A stretch of DNA of 5,888 nt from Chloroflexota bacterium (GTDB taxonomy: Bacteria > Chloroflexota > Dehalococcoidia > Lucifugimonadales > UBA3495). This document shows positions 1 to 5,888 of this stretch, one piece after another. The stretch spans positions 1 through 5,888 of the forward strand of contig JADFQT010000170.1 in the NCBI GenBank assembly GCA_022561675.1, written 5' to 3'. A model generated the notes under the pieces. That model was given only the letters and a program-made list of their open reading frames with translations, made no database searches and had not been told where the DNA came from. The position numbers and the translations under genes were made by a program. Numbering within the stretch: the first letter of the stretch is position 1; each line of letters begins with the position of its first letter.

Positions 1-357
1 GGCTTGGCCTTTCAGGTGATGGACGATCTGCTGGACTGCCAAGGAGATACAGCGGTGCTGGGCAGGCCGGTGGGCAACGACTTGCTCCATGGGGTGTTAA
101 CCCTGCCGGGCATCATGCTGTTGGAGCGCTATCCGGAGAATAATCCCATTGAGGCCTTCTTCTTGGACCAGACTCAAAGCGACCAGCTGGAAAAAGCCCT
201 GGAGATGATCAACAACAGCGATATTATTCCGGATTGCTACGGGGTCATTCGTGATTATTGCCGCAAGGCTGTCGAGTTATTGGCCTCACTTCCCGAGGGC
301 CAGTCTCGCCGCTCCCTAACGCAGCTGGCGGATTATATCTGGGAGCGCACCAGATAG
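1..357 (+). CDS. Trans-isoprenyl (polyprenyl) diphosphate synthase, C-terminal part (5' truncated)
   Basis: The open frame enters from the window edge in frame 1 and ends at TAG 355-357, leaving about 118 residues, roughly the last third of a usual ~320-residue enzyme. Seen: the second aspartate-rich motif DDLLD (nt 22-36) in the context FQVMDDLLD, followed by a GD, a LGRPVGNDL segment and GVLTLP, the classic region after the second Asp-rich motif. Family knowledge: these soluble, Mg-dependent enzymes add isopentenyl diphosphate units to an allylic diphosphate to make the C15-C50 chains used for quinone tails, carotenoids or membrane lipids; this motif binds the IPP side through Mg. The first DDxxD motif and the residues that set chain length lie outside the window, so product length (geranylgeranyl, hexaprenyl, octaprenyl and so on) cannot be told. 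It converges on the amidohydrolase with 41 bp between stop codons. Family assignment is firm; the gene symbol is left open. Confidence 0.93.
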   Translation, partial: GLAFQVMDDLLDCQGDTAVLGRPVGNDLLHGVLTLPGIMLLERYPENNPIEAFFLDQTQSDQLEKALEMINNSDIIPDCYGVIRDYCRKAVELLASLPEGQSRRSLTQLADYIWERTR

Positions 358-398
358 GCCGAAGCTTCAACCCGCCTGGCCGGCCCAATCCAGCGTCA

Positions 399-2060
399 TT
401 AGAAATCCCCTTCCCATGTCACCCGCCCGCCAACCAGGGTCAGCACCGCCCTTATTCCCAGCCAAGCTTGGGGGTCCACGCCGGTGGGATCGGCGTCCAC
501 CAGCACCAGGTCGGCCAATTTGCCAGGCCTGATGCTGCCCTTCCTCGCCTCGTTTCCTTCGACCCAGGCGCCACCCCAGCTGTAGGCCCGCAAAGCCTCC
601 ACTGCTGAGATTCCTGGTGTAACTGGCGAGGACTTCCTAGGTGGGAGCATATGCCCCCCGCTGGTTAGCCTGGTGACAGCGCTGAAAATGCCGGGCCAGG
701 GCGAGGGATCAATCACCGGTCCATCGGAGCTGAAGGCGACCGGGACTCCCGTTTCCAGCCAGGCGCCGATGGGATACAGATGCTGCCGCAGATCGGGCTC
801 GACCTGCTGCAAATAGCGGTCACCGTTCCAGTAGAGAAAGCCGGGCTGGGTAACCACCGCCGCGCCGCATCGCTTGATCTCAAGTAGCAGCTGGGGCGGA
901 CACTCGGAGCAATGCTCAATCCGGTCCCGCGGCGCCAGACTCATTCCACCAGGTGGCGGTTTAGTGACTGGAGGCGGGCGGGGGCCCGCTGACCCGGTCG
1001 CCGGGGAGTTAGACCCGATAGCGCTGGTTGCAGCCAGCACCGCCTCCTGTTCCACTGCGTGGATCGCCACCGGAAATCCGGCGCGACGGGCCTGGGCCAC
1101 ACCGGCAGTCAGGTCCTCCAACGGCGGATGGAGTCCTCCGGTGGTCAGGGTAAGCATCAGCTTTACGTGACCCAGACGGAGCCGGTCGTCTCCGCTGCCC
1201 CAATCCAACCCGGCTTCCTGGAACTCCGGCAGTTTAGCGCCGCCGACCATCATGAACACTCGACTGTCCAGGGAGTTGGAGCTGGTCAGTTCCCGGAGGG
1301 TTTGCCACCGTTCGAGACCATTGTTGGGACCGGCGTCGTGCACCGAGGTTATGCCATGCCCCAGAAGCACCTGGTTAAGGCGACGTACAGCTTCTCGAAG
1401 CTCTCCCTCCTTCATAGTGTTACCGAGCCGCTGCCGCAGGAAATCGTTCATTTCCAACAGAAGCCCGGTGATGTCGCCGGACAGCGGGTCCCGATCGATC
1501 ACGCCTTCCGGCGGGTCGGCGGTATCTGCGTGGATCCCAGCCAGGGCCAGTCCCCGGCTGTTCAGCACCGCGGCGTGGCCGCTGCGGTGGTCCAACCGCA
1601 CCGGGTGCTCCGGCGCCGCTCGGTCCAGGTCCCAGCGTGTGGGATGGCGGCCTTCTTTGAGAGCCGATTCGTCGTACCCGAATCCTCTTATCCAGCTTCC
1701 CTGAGGGGTTTCTTGAGCCCGGCGGCGAACCGCTTGGATCAGGCCCTCGATAGACTTTGCGGAGTCTGCTGAGTTTGCGCAGGCCTGGTAACCTGCCTGG
1801 ACGGGTGAGCAGTCAACTCCAGTCAGCGCAGCGGCCATGGCCAGAAGATGGCAGTGGGAATCCACGAAGCCTGGCAGAAGAGTCAACCCCCGACAGTCAA
1901 GAGTCTCGCTGCGCGGGCCCTTGAACGCCGCGACCTCCCGGTGGCTGCCCACGCCAACAATGGAATCGCCGGCGATTGCCACAGCTTCAGCCATGGGTTG
2001 TTCGGGTTCCAGGGTAATCACCCGCGCGTTGGTCAATATCAGGTCAGCAATATCAGACAT
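399..2060 (-). CDS. YtcJ-like metal-dependent amidohydrolase (amidohydrolase 3 family)
   Basis: 553 residues from the ATG at 2060; numbering follows that start. Seen: an N-terminal beta-sandwich strand (ADLILTNARV), GFVDSHCHL with the HxH metal pair (His69, His71), a Lys in GHVKLML (~300) as candidate carboxylated ligand, His in VAIHAVE (~334), His in DRIEHC (~383), Asp in FSSDGPV (~446), and the closing GSIRPGKLADLVLVDADP strand. These are the metal ligands of the amidohydrolase TIM barrel in the right order, so the enzyme looks intact. Family knowledge: relatives hydrolyse C-N bonds in small cytosolic substrates such as N-substituted formamides; the substrate cannot be read from sequence. 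An in-frame GTG at 2108 would add 16 residues, but the MSDIADLIL start fits family N-termini better; neither start has a strong ribosome site. It is the last gene of the - strand block, about 121 bp after lipA. Oddity: a proline- and glycine-rich stretch before the DRIEHC strand (about nt 930-1016). Confidence 0.9.
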   Translation of the reverse strand: MSDIADLILTNARVITLEPEQPMAEAVAIAGDSIVGVGSHREVAAFKGPRSETLDCRGLTLLPGFVDSHCHLLAMAAALTGVDCSPVQAGYQACANSADSAKSIEGLIQAVRRRAQETPQGSWIRGFGYDESALKEGRHPTRWDLDRAAPEHPVRLDHRSGHAAVLNSRGLALAGIHADTADPPEGVIDRDPLSGDITGLLLEMNDFLRQRLGNTMKEGELREAVRRLNQVLLGHGITSVHDAGPNNGLERWQTLRELTSSNSLDSRVFMMVGGAKLPEFQEAGLDWGSGDDRLRLGHVKLMLTLTTGGLHPPLEDLTAGVAQARRAGFPVAIHAVEQEAVLAATSAIGSNSPATGSAGPRPPPVTKPPPGGMSLAPRDRIEHCSECPPQLLLEIKRCGAAVVTQPGFLYWNGDRYLQQVEPDLRQHLYPIGAWLETGVPVAFSSDGPVIDPSPWPGIFSAVTRLTSGGHMLPPRKSSPVTPGISAVEALRAYSWGGAWVEGNEARKGSIRPGKLADLVLVDADPTGVDPQAWLGIRAVLTLVGGRVTWEGDF

Positions 2061-2181
2061 GGTTTGGTGCCTGGGCTGGTGAAGAATAGCCGGGGATACG
2101 ATCCTCACAACCGGGGCGGCGGCCCGGATATTCGGGCGAGGAAAAGTGTGGGAGCGGCAGCCGGGCTCATGCCGGAACAGG

Positions 2182-3123
2182 TTAGCCGGCGTTCAAAGTG
2201 GCTACCGCGGCATCGTGCTGCTCATCGGCATGGTAGGAGCTGCGAACCAGGGGGCCGGAGGCGACATGCCTGAAGCTCATCTCCTCACCAGCCTGCCGAA
2301 GCTCCTCGAACTCGGCGGGCGTGTAGAACCGGTCGATGGGGATGTGTTTCAAGGACGGACGCAAATACTGCCCAATGGTAAGCAGGTCACAGTCGACCTG
2401 CCGCAGATCCGCCATGGTAGCCAGCAGATCCTCTCTGGTTTCGCCCATCCCGACGATTATGCCCGACTTGGTCACCATGCCGGGGTCGAGCCGCTTGGCT
2501 TCAGCCAGGAGATCCAACGACAGTTGGTAATCGCCCTTGGGCCGCACTCGGCGGAAAACCGGGCGGGTGGACTCTATGTTGTGGTTCAGCACCTCGGGTC
2601 CTGCATCAATCACTTTTTCCAGAGCGAGCCAAGAGCCGGCGAAGTCCGGTATCAATACCTCGACCCGGCATGCTGGTACCTTCTCGTGGACCTTTCTGAT
2701 ACATGCGGCAAAAATGAAGGCCCCACCATCGGGTAGGTCGTCGCGGTTGACCGAAGTGATGACGCAATACCTTAACCCCATGGTTTGGACGGTTTCAGCC
2801 AGGCGCTCCGGCTCCTGCAGGTCCAAACCCACCGGTCGGCCCGTGGTCACAGCACAATAGTGACACCGGCGGGTGCAGATGTCGCCTAGAATCATGAAGG
2901 TGGCCGTCCCTCGCTCCCAGCACTCGCCGATGTTGGGACAACGGGCCTCCTGGCAAACCGTGTGCAGCTGCTGCCGTTCCATCAGCTGTTGCAGTTCCAG
3001 GTACCTGGGCCCGCCCGGCATGGGTACTTTGAGCCATTCTGGCAGCCGAGGCCGAACAGATGGTTGCTCTCCAGAGGGGGCGACGGGAATTTTCAAGGGC
3101 TGGGTGCTACCCGATTGAGTCAT
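2182..3123 (-). CDS. lipA: Lipoyl synthase (radical SAM)
   Basis: 313 residues, normal for the family. Seen: the LipA-specific auxiliary cluster motif CX4CX5C (Cys57, Cys62, Cys68 within TVCQEARCPNIGEC), the radical-SAM motif CX3CX2C (Cys83, Cys87, Cys90 in CTRRCHYC), SVNRDDLPDGG (~124-134), LNHNIES (~179-185), and the C-terminal RSSYHA (294-299), whose first Ser is the known ligand of the auxiliary cluster. All catalytic elements are present. Known role: inserts two sulfur atoms at C6 and C8 of the octanoyl chain on lipoyl domains of pyruvate and oxoglutarate dehydrogenases and glycine cleavage H protein, using two [4Fe-4S] clusters, one of them sacrificed as sulfur donor. The conserved block RLPEWLKVPMPGGPRY (from residue 25) needs a start upstream of it, which supports ATG 3123. 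No Shine-Dalgarno sequence is visible before that ATG. No octanoyltransferase (LipB/LipM) gene is in the window. It lies 63 bp after gmk. Confidence 0.97.
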   Translation of the reverse strand: MTQSGSTQPLKIPVAPSGEQPSVRPRLPEWLKVPMPGGPRYLELQQLMERQQLHTVCQEARCPNIGECWERGTATFMILGDICTRRCHYCAVTTGRPVGLDLQEPERLAETVQTMGLRYCVITSVNRDDLPDGGAFIFAACIRKVHEKVPACRVEVLIPDFAGSWLALEKVIDAGPEVLNHNIESTRPVFRRVRPKGDYQLSLDLLAEAKRLDPGMVTKSGIIVGMGETREDLLATMADLRQVDCDLLTIGQYLRPSLKHIPIDRFYTPAEFEELRQAGEEMSFRHVASGPLVRSSYHADEQHDAAVATLNAG

Positions 3124-3186
3124 ACGTTAGTCATGCGGCGATAAAAGTTCCGGCTGGCCTAATGCTGGAAGCATGGGCAGAGGGCA

Positions 3187-3798
3187 TCACAGAAGCTGTG
3201 CCATGCGAGGCTTCATGCGGCATTTTTCCGCCGAGATAATGGCATCGATGTCCAATATGGCCTGCTCCAAACAGTTGTCCCGATTCACCACCCGATAGTC
3301 GAATTCCGATACCCGGGCCAATTCTTCCTGTGCTACTTTGAGCCTCAAATCCATGTCCGGCGAGGTCTCGGTCATCCTGCGGGCCAGCCTGGCCCGCAAC
3401 TCGTCCAGCGAAGCCGGCAGCATGAAGATAGAAACGGCTTCTGGGATCAGCCTTCGCACCGTTTCGGCGCCCTGCACGTCAATTTTAAGGATGACATCTC
3501 TCCCAGAATTTAGGCCGTTCCTAACCTGATTGCGGGGAACGCCGTACCAGCGACCGTAGACCTGCGCGCTTTCCAGAAACTCGTCGCGCTCCCGCATCTT
3601 GGAAAAGATGTCCTCGTCCAGAAACAGGTAATCCACCCCATCCCGCTCCCCTGCCCTCATTTTTCGAGTGGTGGCGGTCACGGCAAAATACCAGGGGCGG
3701 TCCAGCTTCTTCAACTCCTCCAAAGCCGCGTCTTTACCCACGCCGGAGGGGCCGGACAAAATCACCAACAGCGGTGGCGCGGGGTTAACCTCCAACAA
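3187..3798 (-). CDS. gmk: Guanylate kinase (TTG start)
   Basis: 203 residues, normal length. Seen: P-loop SGPSGVGKD (15-23), ATTR (42-45) with the Arg that contacts GMP, DGVDYLF (53-59) with the GMP-binding Tyr, EFLE (73-76), YGRWYGVP (81-88), IDVQGA (106-111), an Arg-rich lid (LARRMTETSPDMDLR, 138-152) and EFDYRVVNRD (165-174). Known role: cytosolic, ATP-dependent phosphorylation of GMP to GDP, essential for GTP, dGTP and second-messenger supply. Start: no ATG or GTG lies in frame upstream as far as I checked, and the P-loop follows within 15 residues, so TTG at 3798 is the only reasonable start. A GGGAG ribosome site (3805-3809) sits 6 nt before it. The gene starts 26 bp after the tyrA stop, so co-transcription with tyrA is likely. 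The Asp after the P-loop Lys is a variant of the more usual Ser/Thr; I recall it as common in Chloroflexota guanylate kinases. Confidence 0.96.
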   Translation of the reverse strand: MLEVNPAPPLLVILSGPSGVGKDAALEELKKLDRPWYFAVTATTRKMRAGERDGVDYLFLDEDIFSKMRERDEFLESAQVYGRWYGVPRNQVRNGLNSGRDVILKIDVQGAETVRRLIPEAVSIFMLPASLDELRARLARRMTETSPDMDLRLKVAQEELARVSEFDYRVVNRDNCLEQAILDIDAIISAEKCRMKPRMAQLL

Positions 3799-3804
3799 TG
3801 CCGT

Positions 3805-3809
3805 CTCCC
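3805..3809 (-). promoter_or_regulatory. Ribosome binding site of gmk
   Basis: On the - strand GGGAG sits 6 nt upstream of TTG 3798, inside the 26-bp tyrA-gmk gap. It decides the start in favour of TTG, since no other start codon lies before the P-loop. Confidence 0.6.
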
Positions 3810-3824
3810 GTCCGGAGTCTGGGC

Positions 3825-4844
3825 TTATCTGCGGTCCTTTTCCTTGTCCCTCATACCGCCGAGCATCCGCTTTTGGGCTTGGAGCAGCTTTCTTCCCATG
3901 AACATCTCCCCCATGCTCTCGGCGAAGCCGGGCATTTCCTGTCGTTCACGGCTCGCCATGCGGGCCTTGGCCGTGGCCTCGCCCGCCAGCCACCTGGCCC
4001 GGGCGTCGGCGACCTGGTCGAATACCCCCTTTACCACCTCCGCGTCGGGATGAGGTTCGGCTTCCAGGATATTTCGAATTTCGTACAATTCCCTAATGAA
4101 GGCGTCAATCCATGCAACGATCGGCTGGCTGTTGGTGAGACAAATATCCCGGTGCATCACGGCATCGCCGGAGGCCAGCCGGGTTATGTCCCGATAGCCG
4201 GTGGAAGCCAGCTGGGCGATGTCCTCCCAGTTGGCGCTTTTCGAGGTGCAGCCGACCAGCGCCGTGGACAGCAGAAAAGGAAGGTGGCTGGCGGCGGCGA
4301 CGAAACTGTCATGCTCTTCAACCCCGATAAAGTATGGCGTGCCGCCGATTGCCTCGATCATGGTGGTGACTTCAGCCACCGACTGTTGACTGGCCCTAGC
4401 GCTGGGAACCACGCAGTAGGTCTTACTCTGGAAAAGGTCGGGCTCCGCCGCTTCTGGACCGGACTCCTCCTTGCCCGCCATGGGATGGCCTCCCACAAAA
4501 TCCACCGTCCTGGGCAAATGCTGCTCGGCCCACTCAAGAACCACCTTTTTGGAGCTGCCGACGTCGGTGACCACGCAGCCCTCCGCTAGTTCCGGGCCAA
4601 TGAGCTCCATCACCTCTTTCATCGCCAGGACCGGCGTGGCCAATACCACAATGTCCGCCCCGTCTACCACGCTGAAAAGCCGGTTTTCGACTTTATCGAA
4701 AGCCTTTCTTTTCTCCGCTCCACTTCTGGCCTGCCGGTTTTCGTCGGTACCAACCACCTCCAGATCCCTCAACGAAGACCGCTTTAAAGCCAACGCTAGG
4801 GAAGTGCCAATTAGCCCAGTCCCAATAATTGCTATCTTTGCCAC
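3825..4844 (-). CDS. tyrA: Prephenate/arogenate dehydrogenase
   Basis: 339 residues, starting at GTG 4844. Seen: Rossmann motif GTGLIG (8-13) with Asp34 at the end of the second strand (VVGTDEN), which favours NAD over NADP; VLATPV (67-72); TDVGSSK (93-99); GGHPMAGKEESG (118-129) holding the family's catalytic His; EEHDSFVAAASHLP (176-189); and GYRDITRLASGD (216-227) with Arg residues expected to bind substrate carboxylates. Known role: oxidative decarboxylation of prephenate to 4-hydroxyphenylpyruvate, or of arogenate to tyrosine, in the cytosol; sequence alone does not separate the two substrates. After about residue 256 the protein continues as a charged helical tail to 339 and shows no recognisable ACT domain, so the usual ACT-mediated tyrosine feedback is not evident. 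It is the first gene of the - strand block, 26 bp upstream of gmk, and faces the divergent ABC ATPase gene across 470 bp. Confidence 0.95.
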   Translation of the reverse strand: MAKIAIIGTGLIGTSLALALKRSSLRDLEVVGTDENRQARSGAEKRKAFDKVENRLFSVVDGADIVVLATPVLAMKEVMELIGPELAEGCVVTDVGSSKKVVLEWAEQHLPRTVDFVGGHPMAGKEESGPEAAEPDLFQSKTYCVVPSARASQQSVAEVTTMIEAIGGTPYFIGVEEHDSFVAAASHLPFLLSTALVGCTSKSANWEDIAQLASTGYRDITRLASGDAVMHRDICLTNSQPIVAWIDAFIRELYEIRNILEAEPHPDAEVVKGVFDQVADARARWLAGEATAKARMASRERQEMPGFAESMGEMFMGRKLLQAQKRMLGGMRDKEKDRR

Positions 4845-4848
4845 AAGA

Positions 4849-4855
4849 CCCTCTC
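4849..4855 (-). promoter_or_regulatory. Ribosome binding site of tyrA
   Basis: On the - strand GAGAGGG is followed by a 4-nt spacer (TCTT) and then GTG 4844. It supports the non-ATG start, which begins directly with the Rossmann strand MAKIAIIGTG. Confidence 0.6.
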
Positions 4856-4995
4856 AGCTTATCTTCATCAGGGTGGAGACCGGCAAGGCGACCCTTTGAG
4901 TTTCCGGTTAAGATGCCGGTAAATACGCTAGAATTCCTTATGCTATTGACCTATCTTACACCATGCCAGCCTCAGGTGGCCAACCTGGGTCGGGT

Positions 4996-5024
4996 TTGAC
5001 AATTTGCCTCTCGAACCGTAGGGT
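4996..5024 (+). promoter_or_regulatory. Candidate sigma-70-type promoter upstream of the proV-like gene
   Basis: A perfect -35 hexamer TTGACA (4996-5001) is followed after a 17-bp spacer by TAGGGT (5019-5024), which keeps T1, A2 and T6 of the -10 consensus TATAAT. If used, the transcript would carry a leader of nearly 300 nt before ATG 5315. The -10 is poor and the match may be chance; CATAAT at 5220-5225 is an alternative -10 closer to the gene. Confidence 0.22.
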
Positions 5025-5302
5025 AGTGCCAAATGCCCCACCGGATAATCCAGTTGCTCTCCAACCCCAGCGGGTATTTTCCCCACCAGGCAGTTAGCTC
5101 CATCCCTCGTAGAGTCATGCATGGTTAGGGACGGGTTACCGGCCAGCCACGGCACCGATCGGCCCTCCAATTCCCTCTCCACAGCATGCTTGGGCGATTC
5201 CCGGAGCATTTCGGGGAGCCATAATAAGTATCAGTACCCAATATCGGTCTATCTCCGGAGTTCGAGGATCCTGACACGGGGCTACCCGGCTTCCCCAAAA
5301 AA

Positions 5303-5307
5303 AGAGG
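5303..5307 (+). promoter_or_regulatory. Ribosome binding site of the proV-like gene
   Basis: AGAGG lies 7 nt before ATG 5315 and 4 nt before the adjacent in-frame GTG 5312. The spacing favours the ATG as start. Confidence 0.6.
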
Positions 5308-5314
5308 TTAAGTG

Positions 5315-5888
5315 ATGACCCCAGGCCTGGACATAGAAGAGCGACCCGCGGAGATGGGCGAACCTTTTATCGCCGTACGCTCCCTGTCCAAGGTATTCGG
5401 CAAGCAGCCGGGCCGGGCCCTGGCCCCGGAAAACGAGGGTAAAAGTAAGGAACAGCTCCTGGCCGAGCTGGGCTGTGTTTTGGCATTAAAGGATATAAAT
5501 ATCACCGTGAACCGGAGCGAATGCTTCGTGGTAATGGGACTTTCCGGCAGCGGTAAGTCGACTCTGGTGCGGTGCCTGATCCGCCTGATTGAACCCACCA
5601 CCGGCGAGATTCTAATCGATGGAGAGAATATTCTCAGCTACGACGACACAGCCCTGGTCGCATTTCGCCGCAGTAAGGTGGCCATGGTGTTCCAGGGCTA
5701 CGGGCTGCTGCCCCACCGGCGAGTGCTCGACAACGTCGCCGGATTCAAAACTGTTTGCGGAAAAGATAGGCAAAAGGCAAATTTAGCCAATCCCGTGTTG
5801 GGCGGCGCCTCCCCGAAACCGGCACAAGAGCAATTGCACCTTGGCGCGTGGCTAGGGCCTATGGCACAACGGAAGCGACTGGCCTTAG
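5315..5888 (+). CDS. proV: Glycine betaine/proline-type ABC transporter ATPase (ProV/OpuAA-like), 3' truncated, divergent end
   Basis: The frame is open from ATG 5315 to the window edge, 191 codons without a stop. Seen: FIAVRSLSKVFGK (18-30), the EGKSKEQLL segment (41-49) typical of the ProV/OpuAA subfamily and not of generic ABC ATPases, LALKDINI (56-63), Walker A GLSGSGKST (75-83), RLIEPTTGEILIDG (90-103), the Q-loop AMVFQGYGLLPH (123-134) and VLDNVA (137-142). Family knowledge: such ATPases drive import of glycine betaine, proline betaine or related osmolytes with ProW-type permease and ProX-type binding protein; those partners, Walker B and any CBS domains would lie beyond the window. A ribosome site AGAGG (5303-5307) lies 7 nt before the ATG; GTG 5312, immediately upstream in frame, is an alternative start. 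Oddity: after residue 142 the protein loses family similarity and shows WLGPM where LSGGM is expected, so this may be a decayed gene or faulty sequence at a contig end. Confidence 0.85.
   Translation, partial: MTPGLDIEERPAEMGEPFIAVRSLSKVFGKQPGRALAPENEGKSKEQLLAELGCVLALKDINITVNRSECFVVMGLSGSGKSTLVRCLIRLIEPTTGEILIDGENILSYDDTALVAFRRSKVAMVFQGYGLLPHRRVLDNVAGFKTVCGKDRQKANLANPVLGGASPKPAQEQLHLGAWLGPMAQRKRLAL

Larger units (their letters stand above)
4845..5314. other. 470-bp divergent intergenic region between tyrA and the proV-like gene
   Basis: No convincing gene lies here. It should hold the promoters of tyrA (leftward) and of the ABC ATPase gene (rightward). Seen: ribosome sites at both ends; a TTGACA hexamer at 4996-5001; a CATAAT hexamer at 5220-5225 with no good -35 partner; a short hairpin with arms 4971-4977 and 4983-4989 (7 bp including one G-T pair, 5-nt loop); and a weaker one around 5198-5217 (CCCG/CGGG core). 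Both short open frames (5209-4943 on - and 5121-5315 on +) encode peptides without recognisable motifs. I saw no tRNA, tmRNA, SRP or RNase P signature and no riboswitch core I could name. Confidence 0.6.

Noticed and set aside
358..398. Short palindromes GAAGCTTC (361-368) and GGCCGGCC (378-385) in the convergent gap
   Set aside because: Each is an 8-bp perfect palindrome without loop or T-tract, so neither is a credible terminator or attachment site.
1059..1772. 237-codon open frame on the + strand antisense to the amidohydrolase
   Set aside because: It lies wholly opposite a gene with intact catalytic motifs, and its own translation shows no domain. It is a shadow of GC-rich codon usage.
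2111..2127. GC-rich hairpin (CCGGGC with one bulged base against GCCCGG) between lipA and the amidohydrolase gene
   Set aside because: Only about 6 bp with a bulge and no following T-run on either strand, so it does not qualify as a terminator. It could be chance in GC-rich DNA.
3798..4589. 263-codon open frame on the + strand antisense to tyrA
   Set aside because: Same reason: it is opposite a well-supported enzyme gene and has no recognisable motif.
4858..4886. Possible - strand promoter for tyrA (TTGCCG, 17 bp, GATAAG)
   Set aside because: The implied transcription start would fall within the tyrA ribosome site at 4849-4855, which makes the pair inconsistent.
4943..5209. 88-codon open frame on the - strand in the intergenic region
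   Set aside because: No ribosome site before its ATG, no recognisable motif, and a composition like translated non-coding DNA. It lies where promoters for both flanking genes are expected.
5255..5300. T-loop-like GTTCGAG suggesting a tRNA before the ABC gene
   Set aside because: The flanking bases do not pair into a T stem and no acceptor, D or anticodon arm can be built.
5121..5315. 64-codon open frame on the + strand whose TGA overlaps the ATG of the ABC ATPase gene (TGATG)
   Set aside because: The overlap looks like translational coupling, but the peptide has no family features and no clear ribosome site at its ATG. The overlap is probably chance.

Overview
The window is about 5.9 kb of moderately GC-rich bacterial DNA carrying six protein genes, two of them cut by the window edges. 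The protein style suggests a Chloroflexota bacterium, perhaps of the Dehalococcoidia/SAR202 kind. The hints are a polyprenyl synthase with a 'YPENNP' segment, a guanylate kinase P-loop ending in GKD, a TyrA with a long helical tail and no ACT domain, and a YtcJ-like amidohydrolase. This assignment comes from recall of family style, not from a search, and is tentative. The window begins and ends inside genes, so it may be a whole metagenomic contig.

Layout from left to right: (1) positions 1-357 on the + strand hold the C-terminal third of a trans-isoprenyl diphosphate synthase. (2) It converges on a four-gene block on the - strand. Read in the direction of transcription this block is tyrA (prephenate dehydrogenase, 4844-3825), gmk (guanylate kinase, 3798-3187), lipA (lipoyl synthase, 3123-2182) and a metal-dependent amidohydrolase (2060-399). 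The gaps are 26, 63 and about 121 bp with no clear terminator between genes, so co-transcription is plausible. (3) A 470-bp stretch without a convincing gene (4845-5314) separates tyrA from (4) a divergent + strand gene at 5315-5888. That gene is the N-terminal part of a ProV/OpuAA-type glycine betaine/proline ABC ATPase and runs off the window end; it has no stop codon inside the window.

The genes are mostly housekeeping: isoprenoid chain synthesis, tyrosine synthesis, GMP phosphorylation, lipoate cofactor assembly and probable osmolyte import. They do not form one pathway. The - strand block looks like a loose metabolic operon rather than a dedicated system.

I found no CRISPR array, transposase, tRNA, rRNA, phage gene or toxin-antitoxin pair, and no convincing undescribed system. 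The points most worth a second look are the last ~150 bp, where the ABC ATPase stops resembling its family although the frame stays open, the unexplained 470-bp divergent intergenic region, and a proline-rich insert in the amidohydrolase barrel.
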